A stretch of DNA of 64,000 bases from Notamacropus eugenii (GCF_028372415.1 NC_092878.1:2197501-2261500); one strand, 5' to 3'. Numbered from the stretch's first letter, positions 35,330-47,539 are shown. The notes: a model not told the origin generated them from the letters alone. A program made the numbers and translations.

Positions 35330-35508
35330 AACACAGAATTCATCTGATCCAGTCCCTTTACTTTATATGAGGAAACTAAGGCCTATAGAAGTTAAGTGAC
35401 TTGCCGAAAGTCACACAGATAGTAAACCTCAGAAGTGGAATTTGAACACAAATCCTCTTATTCCAGAGCTAGTGCTCTTTCTGATGTACCACAGAGCATT
35501 CCATATGA
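35330..35508 (-). mobile_element. MIR/THER-type CORE-SINE
   Basis: 'atgaggaaactaaggcctat', 'agtcacacagatagtaaacc', 'gaatttgaacacaaatcctc'. Confidence 0.75.
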
Positions 35509-36060
35509 AACTAGGAGACATGCCTATCATCTTGGATAGCAAATCAAGACTCAGCTATCTCAGTGAGATAAAATGATGGGCCAACTTAATACAGATAATA
35601 TACACTCCTACATGTGGGCTTCAAATATCAACTTCACAGGTACAGTATGGAAAAGATACAGTTACAAAAAAAAAGTTCCTATTTTTAAAAAAAGATCCAG
35701 AGATTTTAGTGGGCTCGAGCTATGTATGTGCCTCTCTACCTGTAAATTCTATGTATGTGTCCATTCTATCACTTACACTATGCGTATCTGTGGGAGACTG
35801 TACCCTAGGTTTATGAAGGATGTATTTTGTAACTGTTATTCATTCTATGTCACTTCAGTAAATGCCTTTGCCTTGAGCTAATTGTGTCAACTGTTTGACT
35901 ATGAAAGGTGAACAACTTGGTGGGGGTTCATGAGCTATAATTATATGAGTACACAGAGTACCTTGAACTTATGTTAGTCATCACCTGGAGAAGCAATCCT
36001 GTAAATGCAAGTGCAGGGGCGGGGAGTGTAGTTCAGAGAGAGTACTAAATCTATTATATT
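35508..36060. other. No gene seen
   Basis: A 102-codon plus frame at 35573-35881 is composition-neutral and matches no family I know. Confidence 0.35.
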
Positions 36061-36069
36061 CATTTCAAA

Positions 36070-36235
36070 AAACTTATTCAGCTTCTCCTTAATTCATAAG
36101 CATCTACTTTGTTCCAGTTCTTTGCTGTCACAAAAAAGTGCTACTATATATATATATTTATGTATATATGGTCCTTTCCCTTTTGTCATTGACCTCTTTG
36201 GGATATATATCTAGTAGCAGTATCTCTCCTTTTCT
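36070..36235 (-). mobile_element. L1 fragment
   Basis: Antisense L1: 'tccagttctttgctgtcaca', 'aaaagtgctactatatatat', 'cctctttgggatatatatct'. Confidence 0.6.
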
Positions 36236-36779
36236 TTGTTGCCCTCAAGTAACCTCAGAGAAGGAGAGAGACAGGTAATCTTCAAGGTCATTGTCTCCAG
36301 CTATTGCTATTTATTTGTCCAAATAGTTCACCTGGTCTTATTTCCTTAGAGCTGTAAAATGTTTGTTAGCTTAAGAATCATAGGAAAAACAAACTAGTAA
36401 GTCAAAATCATAATCACCTCACTGTGTGCTAAGAAAGTAGGTTCTAGACCTACTGTAGGGTGGAGGCTACTCGGTTTATTGTATCAGGTGCAGTGCAATT
36501 GTAGGAACTCCCTACCTTCATAAAACTGGATTGTGTTCTGTAAATAGGTGAGAGGCAAAGAGAAGTACACTGATGAAACTTACAGGGCATGGAGAAAAGC
36601 ACCATTTCAGTTGTTGGAATTCCAAGAAGAAAGAACCTGAAGAAAAGAAAGTAACCAGAGCAGGAAATGGGGCTCATGTTTCCCAAGAATTATAATCCAC
36701 CAAGAGAAGAGAATATGAAGGATGGTGGTAGCAGTATGGCATTTTTTAAAAAATACTGTAAAATGCTTGTCCATATCAC

Positions 36780-36955
36780 GTAAGATCGATAGATTCTCAT
36801 TTGATACACATGAAGAAACTGAAGTCCAAATCAGAGAAGTGACTTTGCCAAAGTCCCTAAGGGAGTAGTGTCTGAGCTGGGCTATGAATCCAAGTTATCT
36901 GACTCCAAATCCAGTGCCATTTTCATTATGCTACAGTAGCTGTTAGGTATAACTG
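36780..36955 (-). mobile_element. CORE-SINE, MIR type
   Basis: 'atgaagaaactgaagtccaa', 'atccaagttatctgactcca', 'ttttcattatgctacag'. Confidence 0.65.
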
Positions 36956-37442
36956 ACACATGGTGACTGACTTCAATTTATTTAGAAAGGGTGTCAAGTT
37001 TGATATTTTTTTGAGGACAAAAAGAAGCCAACTATAAATGAGGCAAGGGGAATACCAATGGAGAAATGTAGTAGGGATTTTCTGAAGGTCGGTTACTTAA
37101 GATCATAGCTCTAGAGTTGGAAGAGACCTCAGAGGATACCCAGTCAACTGGGTTCTGGGTCTTCTCTCTGCAGGTTGTGATGTCTCCTACTGTAAGACAC
37201 CACTGTTTATAGAGGAGAAGAAGGAGAGGAAAATGTCATCTTGCACTCTAAAAGACATAATCGGGAAAAGATGTCGCTGTAGTTCTTCTGCATCTGAGTC
37301 TCCTCTCAACCTCCAGAGATCACTGTATTCTCAGAGTTTGCTCATCCTTTTAAATGCCAATGGGAGCATAGTCGAGTGTTTCATTAGCCACCACACTACC
37401 TGCTACTCCACCAAGTTGATTGAGAAACTTTTTTATACCTCC

Positions 37443-37690
37443 TTGTTGTTGTTCAGTTGTGTCCAACTCTCCATGGCCCCATTGGGGTTTTCTTGGCAGA
37501 GATACTAGAATGGCTTACCATTTCCTTCTTCAGCTCATTCCTCCAGATGAGGAAACTGAGGCAAACAGGATGAAGTGACTTGCCTAGGGTCCCATAGCTA
37601 GTAAGTATCTGAGGCTAGATTTGAACTCGGGAAGATGAGTCTTGCTTGGCTCCAGGCCCAGCACTCTATCCACTGCACCACCTAGCTACC
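37443..37690 (-). mobile_element. tRNA-headed SINE with BovB/RTE-like tail
   Basis: On the plus strand the tail comes first: 'gttgttgttcagttgtgtcc' and 'tggccccattggggttttct'. Then come 'gatgaggaaactgaggcaaa' and the tRNA head 'tatccactgcaccacctagc'. The tail resembles the 3' end of RTE/BovB-driven SINEs. Confidence 0.85.
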
Positions 37691-37959
37691 CTTACAGTAG
37701 TGGCATGTAAACATTTCTTTATGCGGTTTCACCAAAGCCTAAAAGGGATAAACTCTTTACAAGACAGGAAGGGACCACTCCCAGTTTTATAAAATTATGG
37801 CTTGTAAATAGGTCAATCGGAGTATGAGCCACTCAAGGTTTAGGCCCTTTACCCACCAAATTCCACGGTAACATGGTCTCTGTTACTTCCTACTTGCTTC
37901 CTATAATTTTACCAAGCAGATTAACAGAACATAAGTGATCAGAGAACCCTTGATCAGTC

Positions 37960-38375
37960 CCTTCCTACATACAGTATTATTCTGCCATTAGAAATTTGGG
38001 AAGACTTATATGAACTGATACAGAGTCAAATAAGTAGAACTAGGGAAATAATTTATATAATGACACCATAATGTAAAAGAAAATAATTTTGAAAGACTTC
38101 AGAACTCTGATGAATGAAGTAATTCATTGTGACTTCAAAAAACTCATGATGAGTCTTGTTTCTTGACAGAAGAGGGATGGATTGAAGGTGCAAAATGGGT
38201 CATATGCTTCCCAACAAGGCCAATGTAATGATGTGCTTTGCTTAATTATACTTCTTTATCCCAAAGGAGAGCTTGGGGGGAAGGGCAGAGTTAGTGGGAA
38301 GTGATAAAAATGCAAAAAGAAAGAAGGAAAAGAGTATCTGTAAAACAAACAATAAACAAAATACCATTTAAAAGT
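37960..38375 (+). mobile_element. L1 3' UTR fragment, old
   Basis: 'gggaagacttatatgaactg', 'atgacaccataatgtaaaag', 'caatgtaatgatgtgctttg' and an A-rich end. Confidence 0.65.
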
Positions 38376-38879
38376 ACTTCAGAGATGTCAAACAGCAACA
38401 TTTGTGCTACCTTGATACATTTTAAATATGCCTTTAAAATTATTTATAAGTGAAGTTCATAGTTTAATGTACAATCCACTTTTTCTCCTTCTTTGTAAAA
38501 TGGAATATTTGTTGACTGTTATGTTCATTAAAAAAAGAAAGAAAAGAAAAAAGAGGAGAAACACAAAACTTTGGAGCTAGTGTTGGTTTGACTGGCCCTT
38601 CTGTAGTTGTTACAGAGTTCTTTGCCGAGGAAGTGAGAGAAAAAAGATAGTGAGCCAGGCAAGATCTATTCCAAGTGACATAATGCAGTTGAAGGGGTGG
38701 GAGATCCTGTTGTTAGTCAGTTCCTTTCACTAGCTCCGTGTTCTCTTGTGTTGTATGTCATTGGGCAAGTTTCACATCTGGACCATGCTGCTGCTGTGCC
38801 CTTGATAATGCCTTCTGGTCCATTCTTTATTCTCGTGGTTATACCTTATTGGGGATGATGGACATTGATTGCCATGGAT

Positions 38880-39000
38880 CATTTTAGATTTGGAGCTGAA
38901 AAGTTCCTCAGAGGCCATCTGGTCCAATCCCTTCATTTCATAAATAAGGAAACTGAAGTCCAGGGAGGTTAGGGTAACTTGGCAAGGGTCACAGAGGCAG
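38880..39000 (-). mobile_element. THER-type CORE-SINE, left part (split)
   Basis: Antisense 'cattttagatttggagctga', 'caatcccttcatttcataaa', 'ctgaagtccagggaggttag'. The head resumes at about 39204-39290, after the nested SINE. Confidence 0.7.
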
Positions 39001-39203
39001 TTGTTGTTGTTGTATTCATCCTTCATTGCTGAAGAAGACCATGCTATCAGAGAAATAATGATATGACTTGAACTTGACTTTGTTTTGAGTGAGGGAGGGC
39101 TGTGCAGGTCACCAGTCTCAGTTCTCCTCCAGAGCCATCTAAATCCAGTGACCAGATATTCATCCAGATGACTGGAGATGACCCAGGATGCAAAGGGAGG
39201 CAG
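39001..39203 (-). mobile_element. RTE-tailed marsupial SINE, 5' truncated, nested in THER
   Basis: The antisense second half of the family seen at 9.9 and 40.3 kb: 'attcatccttcattgctgaa', 'gtgagggagggctgtgcagg', 'ccagtgaccagatattcatc', 'gatgacccaggatgcaaa'. The flanking short repeat AGGCAG fits a small target duplication. Confidence 0.8.
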
Positions 39204-39414
39204 TAAGCATCAGCGAAGAGATTTGAATCCAGATCCTCCTGCTCTGGTGTCCATTTCCACTCTACAGTCTATTTCTGTGTTGTTGCCTCCTGAAAGTCAT
39301 AGCACTATTTACATATGCCAATTATCTTGGCACGTAATGGTATAGTCTATGGCATTGTTATCAAAATATTACACACATGAGAATAAGGAGGAGGGGAGTG
39401 GCCAATGAAGGCCC

Positions 39415-39720
39415 AGTCTCCTCATCATATTCATCTTATTCTCTCACTCATACTGTGAACTGCTTGAGAGTATTGAACATCTCCTCTTCTTCCTTATGAC
39501 TCTATACACATTGTAGGCATACACTAAGGGTTTGAATGAATGCAATTTTTGGAAAATTAATGGTAATGGAAGGTAATTAATGAATAAGTGAAAAAGCATT
39601 TATTTAGCATTTACAATATGTTGGGCATTGCATTAAGTGCTGGGGATACAAATACATTCATGACAGTCTCTGCCCTTAAGGAACTTACATTTAATAGGGA
39701 GAGCCAACATATATAGAGGA
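39415..39720. mobile_element. Two L2 3' fragments in opposite orientation
   Basis: 39415-39550 reads sense ('tactgtgaactgcttgagag', 'cacattgtaggcatacacta'). 39590-39720 reads antisense ('ttgggcattgcattaagtgc', 'cttaaggaacttacatttaa'). Confidence 0.6.
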
Positions 39721-40324
39721 ATGGTGTCCAGGAAAGGCTATTTTGTTCTGGGGAGTGGCAAAGTGTTGAGTTGGTCCATGGAACAGTCAATTGACATACT
39801 CTCTTATTGTTTCCAGAGAGTAGTTGGGAAGGGGGTTGAGATCTGTTTGGATTCTTATCCAGCAGATAAATGGCAAGATAATTTGGATGGATGGAATGTG
39901 TAAGTATGGTTTGGGGGTGAGGCCAACTAGAACAGAGAATGAGCTACGTCAAAGGCATAGTCCAAATCCTTCAATGTTCTCTAAAAACTAGATATGGTGA
40001 ACTAAACATACTAATTTTACATTTTCATAGCCAATCAAAATATCTGGGTGCTAGGGCAGGAATTCTAAAGATGGGTAGATTAACTTCCCTCGGGCCTGGG
40101 GACATCAATTCTGAAAACTGAGTATAGAGATGTGATACAAAGGGTGTTACTCTACGTGGGAAAAGGGGGAGAAACAGAAGCAGGCAGATAGTAAATGACT
40201 TTGGTGGATATCTGGATGAAATGCAAAAAAGAAGATCTAAGATCTGGGACCAACTAAATAGATTGGGCTAAGCAGGTTAATATGTACTAAGGTACTTTTC
40301 ATAGGCTCTCCCTTTGGGGTCCAG

Positions 40325-40618
40325 GAGCAGCTAGGTGGTGCCAGGAGTCAGGAGGACCTGAGTTCAAATCTCACCTCGAACACTTGACACTCACTAGCTG
40401 TGTGATCTTGGGCAAGTCACTTAGCCCCAGTTGCCTGATCCTGGGTTATCTCCAGTCATCCTGATGAATATCTGGTCACTGGATTCAGATAGCTCTGGAG
40501 GAGAAGTGAGGATGGTGACCTGCACAGCCCTCCCTCACTCATAACACAGTCAAGTGAAAGTCATGTCATTATTTCTCTGATGTCATGGTCTTCTTCAGCA
40601 ACAAAGGATGAACACACA
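40325..40618 (+). mobile_element. tRNA-headed, RTE-tailed marsupial SINE with perfect target duplication
   Basis: Full element from 'gagcagctaggtggtgccag' to 'caacaaaggatgaacacaca', with a short deletion in the head. It is flanked by an exact CCTTTGGGGTCCAG at 40311-40324 and 40619-40632. The perfect 14-base duplication marks it as a relatively recent insertion. Confidence 0.92.
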
Positions 40619-40744
40619 CCTTTGGGGTCCAGAAGCTGTTACAGAGTTCTGGAACAAAATTCTCTTCTTGAGAGAGAAAAAAATCAAGGTTTTGCTCAGC
40701 TGGTATAGTTCAGATAGGTAGCTCTCTAAATTGGACCTGACAGG

Positions 40745-41300
40745 TTTCACAGAATTAAAGAATCTTGAAGTTGGAGTGTACCTCAAACTTCCACTGAGTC
40801 CACTGACTACAAGTAGTATCTAAAGAAGAATCTTTTCTACAACATATACAAGTGGTCATCTGACCTTTGCTCTAAGACATCAAGTAAAGGGGAATCCACT
40901 ACTTCTTGAGATAGCCTTCTGTTTTTCAATAGCTCTTTTAGAAAGGTTTGGGGTTTTTTCCCTTTCTTATATGAACTATAAGTTTGCTTCTCTGCAGCTT
41001 AATCTTCTTCCTAGCACTACTCTCTGGATCTAAGCAGAAATTGAATCCTTATTTAGATAACCGTCCTTCAAATACTTCATGACTATCTCTCGAGTCTTTT
41101 TTTCTCCAGACTAACCAACCAACCCATTCTCATGTTGCATGATCTCAAGACTCTTCACCATCCTTCACCATCTTCTGAATGCTTTCCATTTATGAATGTT
41201 TCTTCTAAACTGTGGTTCTTAAAACTGAACATGGTGCTCCATAAGGGAACCTACACTTGAAGTACTGAAGTAATGTAATAGTGCAAAGTACCACATGTTG
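40745..41300 (-). mobile_element. L3/CR1 LINE 3' region
   Basis: Antisense CR1-type sequence: 'aagaatcttgaagttggagt', 'gtggtcatctgacctttgct', 'cagcttaatcttcttcctag', 'ccgtccttcaaatacttcat', 'aactgaacatggtgctccat'. It is long for such an old element. Confidence 0.75.
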
Positions 41301-41810
41301 CTTGCCTTTACCTTAAGCCTACAGAAAAACATGACACAGTATTAATTATCCAGCATGAGAATACAGTGTCTAAGTTTGTCTACTGCTTGGTGTTCTCCTT
41401 GACTACCTGCCCCAATTCCCCCAGCGTCTCTGATATATGCATGAGGAGCCTCCCAAAAAGAATTACCAGTGCCCACCAGAGACGCTCAGTCTGCAAACAG
41501 CTAAACTACCCCAACAGAGAGAATCTCAGAATTGAAGGGAGGGCTGATATGAGGCATTATTTTTAAAAATTAAAAATAGGCAATGTATAGCTGTCAATTG
41601 GAGGTTGAGCATAACCTTTGGTCTGACCTGGGACAGATGGGCTTGGAGGGAGCTGTTTACATGGAGCCGAGGTGAAGGTGAAATGTTTATTTAACAGTAC
41701 CATTAAATGCTTTATATTTTAATGTTCTAAGTATCAACTTCCTGGGAGAGTATAATAGCAGTCATGTTATTGTTTCATGCTTAAGTCTCTGGCAATGTGA
41801 ACTTAGTATA
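41300..41810. other. No gene seen
   Basis: About 500 bases of single-copy-looking sequence. A 66-codon frame at 41366 has no supporting context. Confidence 0.4.
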
Positions 41811-41811
41811 A

Positions 41812-42018
41812 GTAGCATTTATAGGACCTGTTACTGTTTGCAAAGTACAAAGTGCATTTGATTCTCACAACTCTGTGAGACAGATGCTATTATTAATTCC
41901 ATTTGGCAGATGGAGAAACTGAAACTGAGATAACAATTGATTTGCCCAGGGTCACACCTCTAGTAAGTGAGGCAGGATTCAAAATCCAATACTCTGCCCA
42001 TAACACCACCTAGGTGTC
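41812..42018 (-). mobile_element. MAR/MIR-type CORE-SINE
   Basis: 'gcatttgattctcacaactc', 'gatggagaaactgaaactga', 'gcccagggtcacacctctag', 'gcccataacaccacctaggt'. Confidence 0.75.
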
Positions 42019-42919
42019 TCCTATGCATGTGAATGTCTTTGTGCTTTTAGCATTTCTTTTGTGACAGAGAAATAACTGCCTTATGCATCATCTACATTAT
42101 TCAGGGATTGCCTTCTAGTTCCCCTTTTTGTAGACACCCTAGACATGAAGCAAACCTAAGTTTTCAATGATTTTTATTGGGGCTCTAGATATGAATGTAA
42201 AGAGTCAGAGATTTAAAAAACAAAAAGCTGACCCTTCTCTTTAGAGGTCATGCTCTTCCAGGTCTGGACCTAGTTTGTAGCCTGGGTCCAGAGCTAGGGG
42301 CCTCTTTAGAAGGAGAGAGTGAATGCCCCAAAACCATCTGGGCTAGCAACAGATTTATTGTTAAACACTTCTGAGACCATGCATCGAACAAGAAAATGGT
42401 AGGCTACAGCTGACTTCATGCTATGAGTAATGATTTTGTTCTCAGATGTAGCTGTGACCAAGAAATGCCTAAAGTACTTGGAGGGTTTGAAAAGATGAGA
42501 GTCCACTTTCTCAGCATATGTAGTATGGGTAATTCTGGTGGCAGATGCCCAAGGAAGAAAGTACAGGAAACAGGAGAGTAAGGAGAGGTACCTTTGCAAA
42601 ATTTTGATTAGTGGCCCAGAATTCAAATTTACACCAGTTCACAAAAGATATCTTTCCTTCACCTCCTCCCTTCCCTCCACACATCTCTTAACATGTTGTC
42701 TGCAATTGCTTGATCCTTTGGACAATATAACAGGAACGGAAAAAGGAAGAAGAAAAATAGGGGAAAGAAAAGGTTGAAAGAGAATTGATGTAGGCTGAGG
42801 ATGCAAATTTTTTAAAAGGAATTAGCTAGATGAGTGATATGAATGCCACAGAAAGCAGTCCTTAGCTTACCACACTGGTCTCTTTTCCTCTTTTCTCTTC
42901 CTCCCTGCTCTATCAACAG

Positions 42920-43110
42920 AAAGAGGAGAGACAGAGAGACAGAGAGAGAGACAGAGATAGAGAGACAAAGACAGAGAGAGACAGAGAGAGAGAGACAGAG
43001 AGAGGGAGAGAGAATGAAACTGACAGACAAATAAAAGGAGAGAGAAACAGAGACAGAGAGAGACAGACACAGAGAGAGAGAGACAGAGAGACAGAGAGAG
43101 AGAAAGAGAG
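42920..43110. repeat. GAGACA/GAGA microsatellite
   Basis: About 190 bases of GAGACAGAGA units with minor variation and one short interruption near 43010-43035. All frames through it are artefacts. Confidence 0.95.
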
Positions 43111-43809
43111 TTCTGGAGCCTGGACTGGCTTCTCAGACTACAGCACTTTACCAGATGTTTAACATATAACACTGGAATTTCCTGTACTTTTCCAGATATT
43201 TACTGACAAGCCATTGAACTATTCCAAGACCTAAAAGCACATTACAATAAAAACAAATCAGTTTCTTGTTCCAAGTATGAACCTCTGTCATTTATTTCAT
43301 GAAGTTAAATTTTTCATAACAATATACATATAGAAGATGTTAATAAGTATTTATTAAATTGAATTCAGATACTGGCTGGACAAGACGGCTTTTGTGGTTC
43401 TTACCAACTCTGACATTTGGTAGTTCCATAAGCTTATATAAAGTGCTCTTGGTATTTAAAGACTATGACATATGGACTTTAAATCCATCTATATGACCCA
43501 AGTGGCGCCAAGAGGTTTGTCTCAAGCTCAGGTTACTTGTAGTAACCATCCTGGAGAGTCTGGGTTGATGCCGGGACAAAATGAAATTTTGAGGTATAGA
43601 CACAGAGCTCAGATAGACTCAGATCTTTAGTTTGAATCAGAATTTACCTAGTGTCCCAAGAACACTTTTTAAAAAATAGATTGTTGTGGATATCTTTTGT
43701 TTTTATTATATGTGCTGACAATATGAGCACTGATATCTTGTGGGTTTTACATAACCTAGATTTCCTCCTTCATTTTCCCCCATCCCAGAGAATTATTGCT
43801 TATAATAAT

Positions 43810-43890
43810 AGGAAGGAAGGAATGAAGGAAGGAACGATGGAAGGAAGGAAGGAAAGAAGGAAGGAAGGAAGGGAGGGAGGGAGGAAAGAA
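43810..43890. repeat. GGAA/GAAGG purine microsatellite
   Basis: About 80 bases of AAGG units passing into GGGA and GAAA. It provides a false Lys/Gly/Arg frame. Confidence 0.95.
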
Positions 43891-45514
43891 AAGAAAAATG
43901 TTATCAAAACCAATCAATACAATGAAAAAATGTTGATGTTACATGCAGTGTGCCCCACCCATAGACTGTCCTCCACATGTGGTGGGAGCAATATCCTAAT
44001 CCTTCCCTTTATGCAAATTTGCTAGTTTTTCCTTTAAAAGTATTCAAACCATCCTGAAGAAGTGATTGGCGCAGGGAACTTTAGGCTCGGGCTGTCAGCA
44101 TCACATCCTGGTCCCCACATCAGTACAAAACTGGGAAGAGGTTCTGTATCTCTGTGAAGCTTGGTGTACTACAATGTTGCAATTCAAACAAGGGAGCTTT
44201 GCTCAGCTGAATCAACTTGGAGATATACTTAATGCATTTCTTTACATATCCTTCTCCTGCTATGGCTAAGTAAATCTCCTTTTGTTCACCATTCATTGAA
44301 TGGCTTAAAGTAACTCATTTTATTCCAATCTAGAATCTAAACCACCAGGGAACTGACCCAAGTTAGACCCAAAACAGAATATCCTAGCTCTTCAAAGAAA
44401 CATCTTTTTTTCTTATTTTCCCCCCAAGAACACTGTTAATCAGGGATAACCCCAAACTGATCTAAAATCAAGTCAGCCATGAGGAATTAGGGGATCAAGA
44501 GTAAAGCAAAGAGTGACTCATTAACCATGCTGCATTTCTTATACCATTTTACAGATCAGAAGTAATACGTATTTTATTACAGGTCTGTTATTTTCAGAGG
44601 TTATCATGGAATCATCTTCCCCTTTGATGATGTTTACATGTAGAGAGACAGAAGACTTTTCTGTCACCAAAATGCAGCACCAAAGCAAAAGCTAAGCATA
44701 ATAAAGATAGATGCAGGTGAGCTGAGAACACAGTCCTGCTTCCCTAGTTTAATTATTATTCTGGCTTGAGAGAGAGAGTCATTTAACAAAAAGAAGTTGA
44801 AAACAAAAGATATAGTCTAAGACTGGACGTACTTTGCCTGGCTTTGGTTAGCTGATTGGAGGACTTACAGAGCTACAAGCATACCCTTGTTAAAAAAGTG
44901 TTCTAGCCACTGGACCCTAACAGAAGAATGTCAAATAAAAATCCTGCAAGCTCAAATTACATCTTTAAGTCTTTTCTTTTCCACCCCTAAATCTGTGAAG
45001 AAAGATTATAATCCCTCCATTCCAGACAACTACTTCAGATAGAGTTAGATATTCCCAACACTGAACGTGGAAATGAATTTGATCCAGAATAAAAGGTAAA
45101 CTAAAAAAGCAATTATTGCTCTCCATCTATCTAGACCACATTCTTGCGTTTTATTACCTGTATCTGTCTGCAGCAAAACTCTATTGCTTTAATGCTGTAT
45201 TTTGACTAGCAAAAAGCCTGTCTGCCTACACAGTCCTTTAAGGAACGTTATTTATTGTGACAAATTATTTTAATCATTTCATTTCATGAATCACTTTATA
45301 CTTTTATGACATGCTTTTTATTAAATATTGGTTAGTCTCATTTAGTGAAGGTATAATATATACAAATATCACTGTGTATCAAATTTACCATTTTTATCAA
45401 TTAAATTTAATTAAAGGAATTCTATCAATGCTTTCACTAACACATTAGATGACTAAGTGCCTGGTAATGACTAACCACTGGTCACTAAGAAACCTTCTCA
45501 GAAAACATGTCAAG

Positions 45515-46135
45515 TAAACAAGTCAACAAGTATTTATTAAGTCCTTTCTACGTGCTAGGCACTGGACTAAGCACTGGAAGCATAAAGCCGGGCAAAAACA
45601 GTCCCTCTTCTCAAGGAACTCATAGTCCAAGGGGGAGACAACGTGTAAACAAATAAGATAAAAATAGTAAAACCTAGAAATAATCACAGAGGAAAGGAAT
45701 TAGCCTTAAGAGAGTTCAAGGACAGCTTCTGGCAGGTCTGATTTTAGCTGGGACTTGAAGGAAATCAGAGACGTCAGGAGAAGAAGAGGGAGAAAGAGAG
45801 AATGCTAGGCATGATAGAACAGGCAGTGAAAATGCACAGACTCAGAAGATGGAGAGTCTTGTGTGATGGCCACTGCCACAGGATGGTTAGAGAACGTGGA
45901 AAGAAGTCAGGTGTAAGAAGACTGGAAACGTAGGAAGAAGCCAGGTTATGAAGGCTTTAAAAACCAAATAGAGGATTTTATATTTGATGTTGAAGAAATA
46001 GAAAACCAATAGACTTTACTGAATGTGGGGCAGGGTAGGAAGGAGAGATATGTCAGGCCTGCCCTTTAGAAAGAACAGTTCGACTTATGACCTGAGCATG
46101 GATTGGAGTGAGGAAAGATTTAAGGCACAGAGACT
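45515..46135 (-). mobile_element. L2 LINE 3' UTR, 620 bp
   Basis: Antisense L2 in the correct order: 'gtatttattaagtcctttct', 'ctcaaggaactcatagtcca', 'gattttagctgggacttgaa', 'gtaagaagactggaaacgta', 'gaagccaggttatgaaggct', 'gcatggattggagtgaggaa'. Confidence 0.8.
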
Positions 46136-46184
46136 AACTGTGTAAATCAACTTTAATCTGTGGGGTTTTTTCTCTTCTTTATTT

Positions 46185-46775
46185 TTGTCTTATCTTCATT
46201 TCTACTGGCTTTCCCCTTTCCAACCCTTCCTCCACACAGCTATTAAAATAATTTTCCAAAAGCACAGATCTAACCATGTCACTTCTCTGTTCCAGAAACT
46301 TCAATGGCTCTCTATTACATTTAAGATAAAAACTAAAATTGATCTTTTTAAAAACCCAATTTTTTAGCTTGGTGTTTAAAGTTGTTTATAATCTGGTTCT
46401 AACCTACATTTCTAGTTTTATTTCACATCCCTTCCCTTTATACACTTTGTATTTAATCCGAATAAGCCTAATTTCTGTTCTCCAAATTTAGCACTGCATC
46501 TCCCACCTCCACACTTTTGCACAGGCTGTCTCACATGCTTGGAACTTAATCTTCTCACTTCTACTACTTAGACTCTTTAGTTTCCTTCCCTGTTCAGATT
46601 AGGTGACTCCTCCAACAAGAGCATCTTCTGTTCTCTGTAAATGTTAGTGTTTCTCTATCCTCAAATTACATTATACTTATCTATACACATATTGTCTTCT
46701 CCAGTGGACTTGAAAGCTTCTTAGGTACACTAGAGACTTAATACATGCTTGCTGAAATAAATGAAATTGAATTAC
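46185..46775 (+). mobile_element. L2 LINE 3' UTR, 590 bp, opposite orientation
   Basis: Sense L2 covering the same part of the element: 'ccacacagctattaaaataa', 'aaaagcacagatctaaccat', 'gaaacttcaatggctctcta', ending 'acatgcttgctgaaataaat'. Confidence 0.75.
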
Positions 46776-47500
46776 ACTACCTTGCTTTTAGCTTATTGTA
46801 TTTTCTCTTGCTGTCTTGCTGAACAAACTTCAAGGTAACTATCACTAAGTTAGGAAAATTAAAAAAAACCATTGAAGTCAAGCTGTCAGTTCTTGGGAAG
46901 GTAGTGCTATAATTCTAGCTAAAATAATGGCTTCAGGAATCTTCTTTATATACTTCTTGTAAATACTCTCAGTATAAGTGCCAAACAATGCCTTTCAAAT
47001 ACAATATAAAACTATTCTTCTTAAGATATATGGAAACTACAAGGTCAAAGAGATATTACTGGGGACTCTGCAGTTTTTGAAATTCCTTGGGTTGCAATGA
47101 GTTCCTCATCATAAGGAATCTTTAAGCAGAGATCTGATGATGACAGTAGTCAGGGATGTTGGACTCGAAAAACTCTGAGAGATTTTTTTCAAGACGAGTC
47201 CTATTCCAGTTCAACTTGCACTGTGAACTCAATTCCAAGGAATGCAGGACTTTGTTAAGTAAACAAAACTACATTAACATAGAGTTTGATGAAATGAAAT
47301 TAGATTTGTCTAGATTCTTCTATGATCTCTGTCCATTAAATATGGCTAAATAACATGTCTCCACTGCCCCAAGAACCCTTGGAGTACTTAGTCATTCTTA
47401 GGTGTTAGTCATCCAAGGTACACTTTTTCTGGACTGACACTTTTGGCACCATATGGATACTAGATGGCAAATAGAACAGGCTGGAGTGGAGTCAGGGAGA
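46775..47500. other. No gene seen; small L2 remnant near the right end
   Basis: Mainly single-copy-looking sequence. 47475-47530 resembles antisense L2 ('ggctggagtggagtcaggga'). Confidence 0.4.
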
Positions 47501-47539
47501 TTAGGCCATGCCAATAATCCAGATAAAACCAATACAGGT

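Larger units (their letters stand above)
42018..45515. other. 3.5 kb without gene or clear transposon, with two microsatellites
   Basis: This is the longest stretch in the window in which I recognise no interspersed repeat. It contains the GAGACA repeat at 42920-43110 and a GGAAGGAA tract at 43810-43890. The 45120-45480 part is AT-rich with many TAAT and ATTA motifs and could be a conserved non-coding element (inference). No open frame matches a known family. Confidence 0.45.

Noticed and set aside
34135-36060. Frames of 60-102 codons considered as small host genes
   Set aside because: They are of the length expected by chance in AT-rich DNA, with no family match, no splice context and no island promoter.
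42170-42626. Minus-strand 106-codon frame followed by an AATAAA (42173-42178), considered as a processed pseudogene
   Set aside because: The frame starts at TTG, no protein family is recognisable, and there is no A-tract after the signal. A protein search could reverse this.
42867-43172. Ser/Leu-rich frames through the GAGACA repeat
   Set aside because: They are artefacts of a microsatellite whose unit has no stop codons on either strand.
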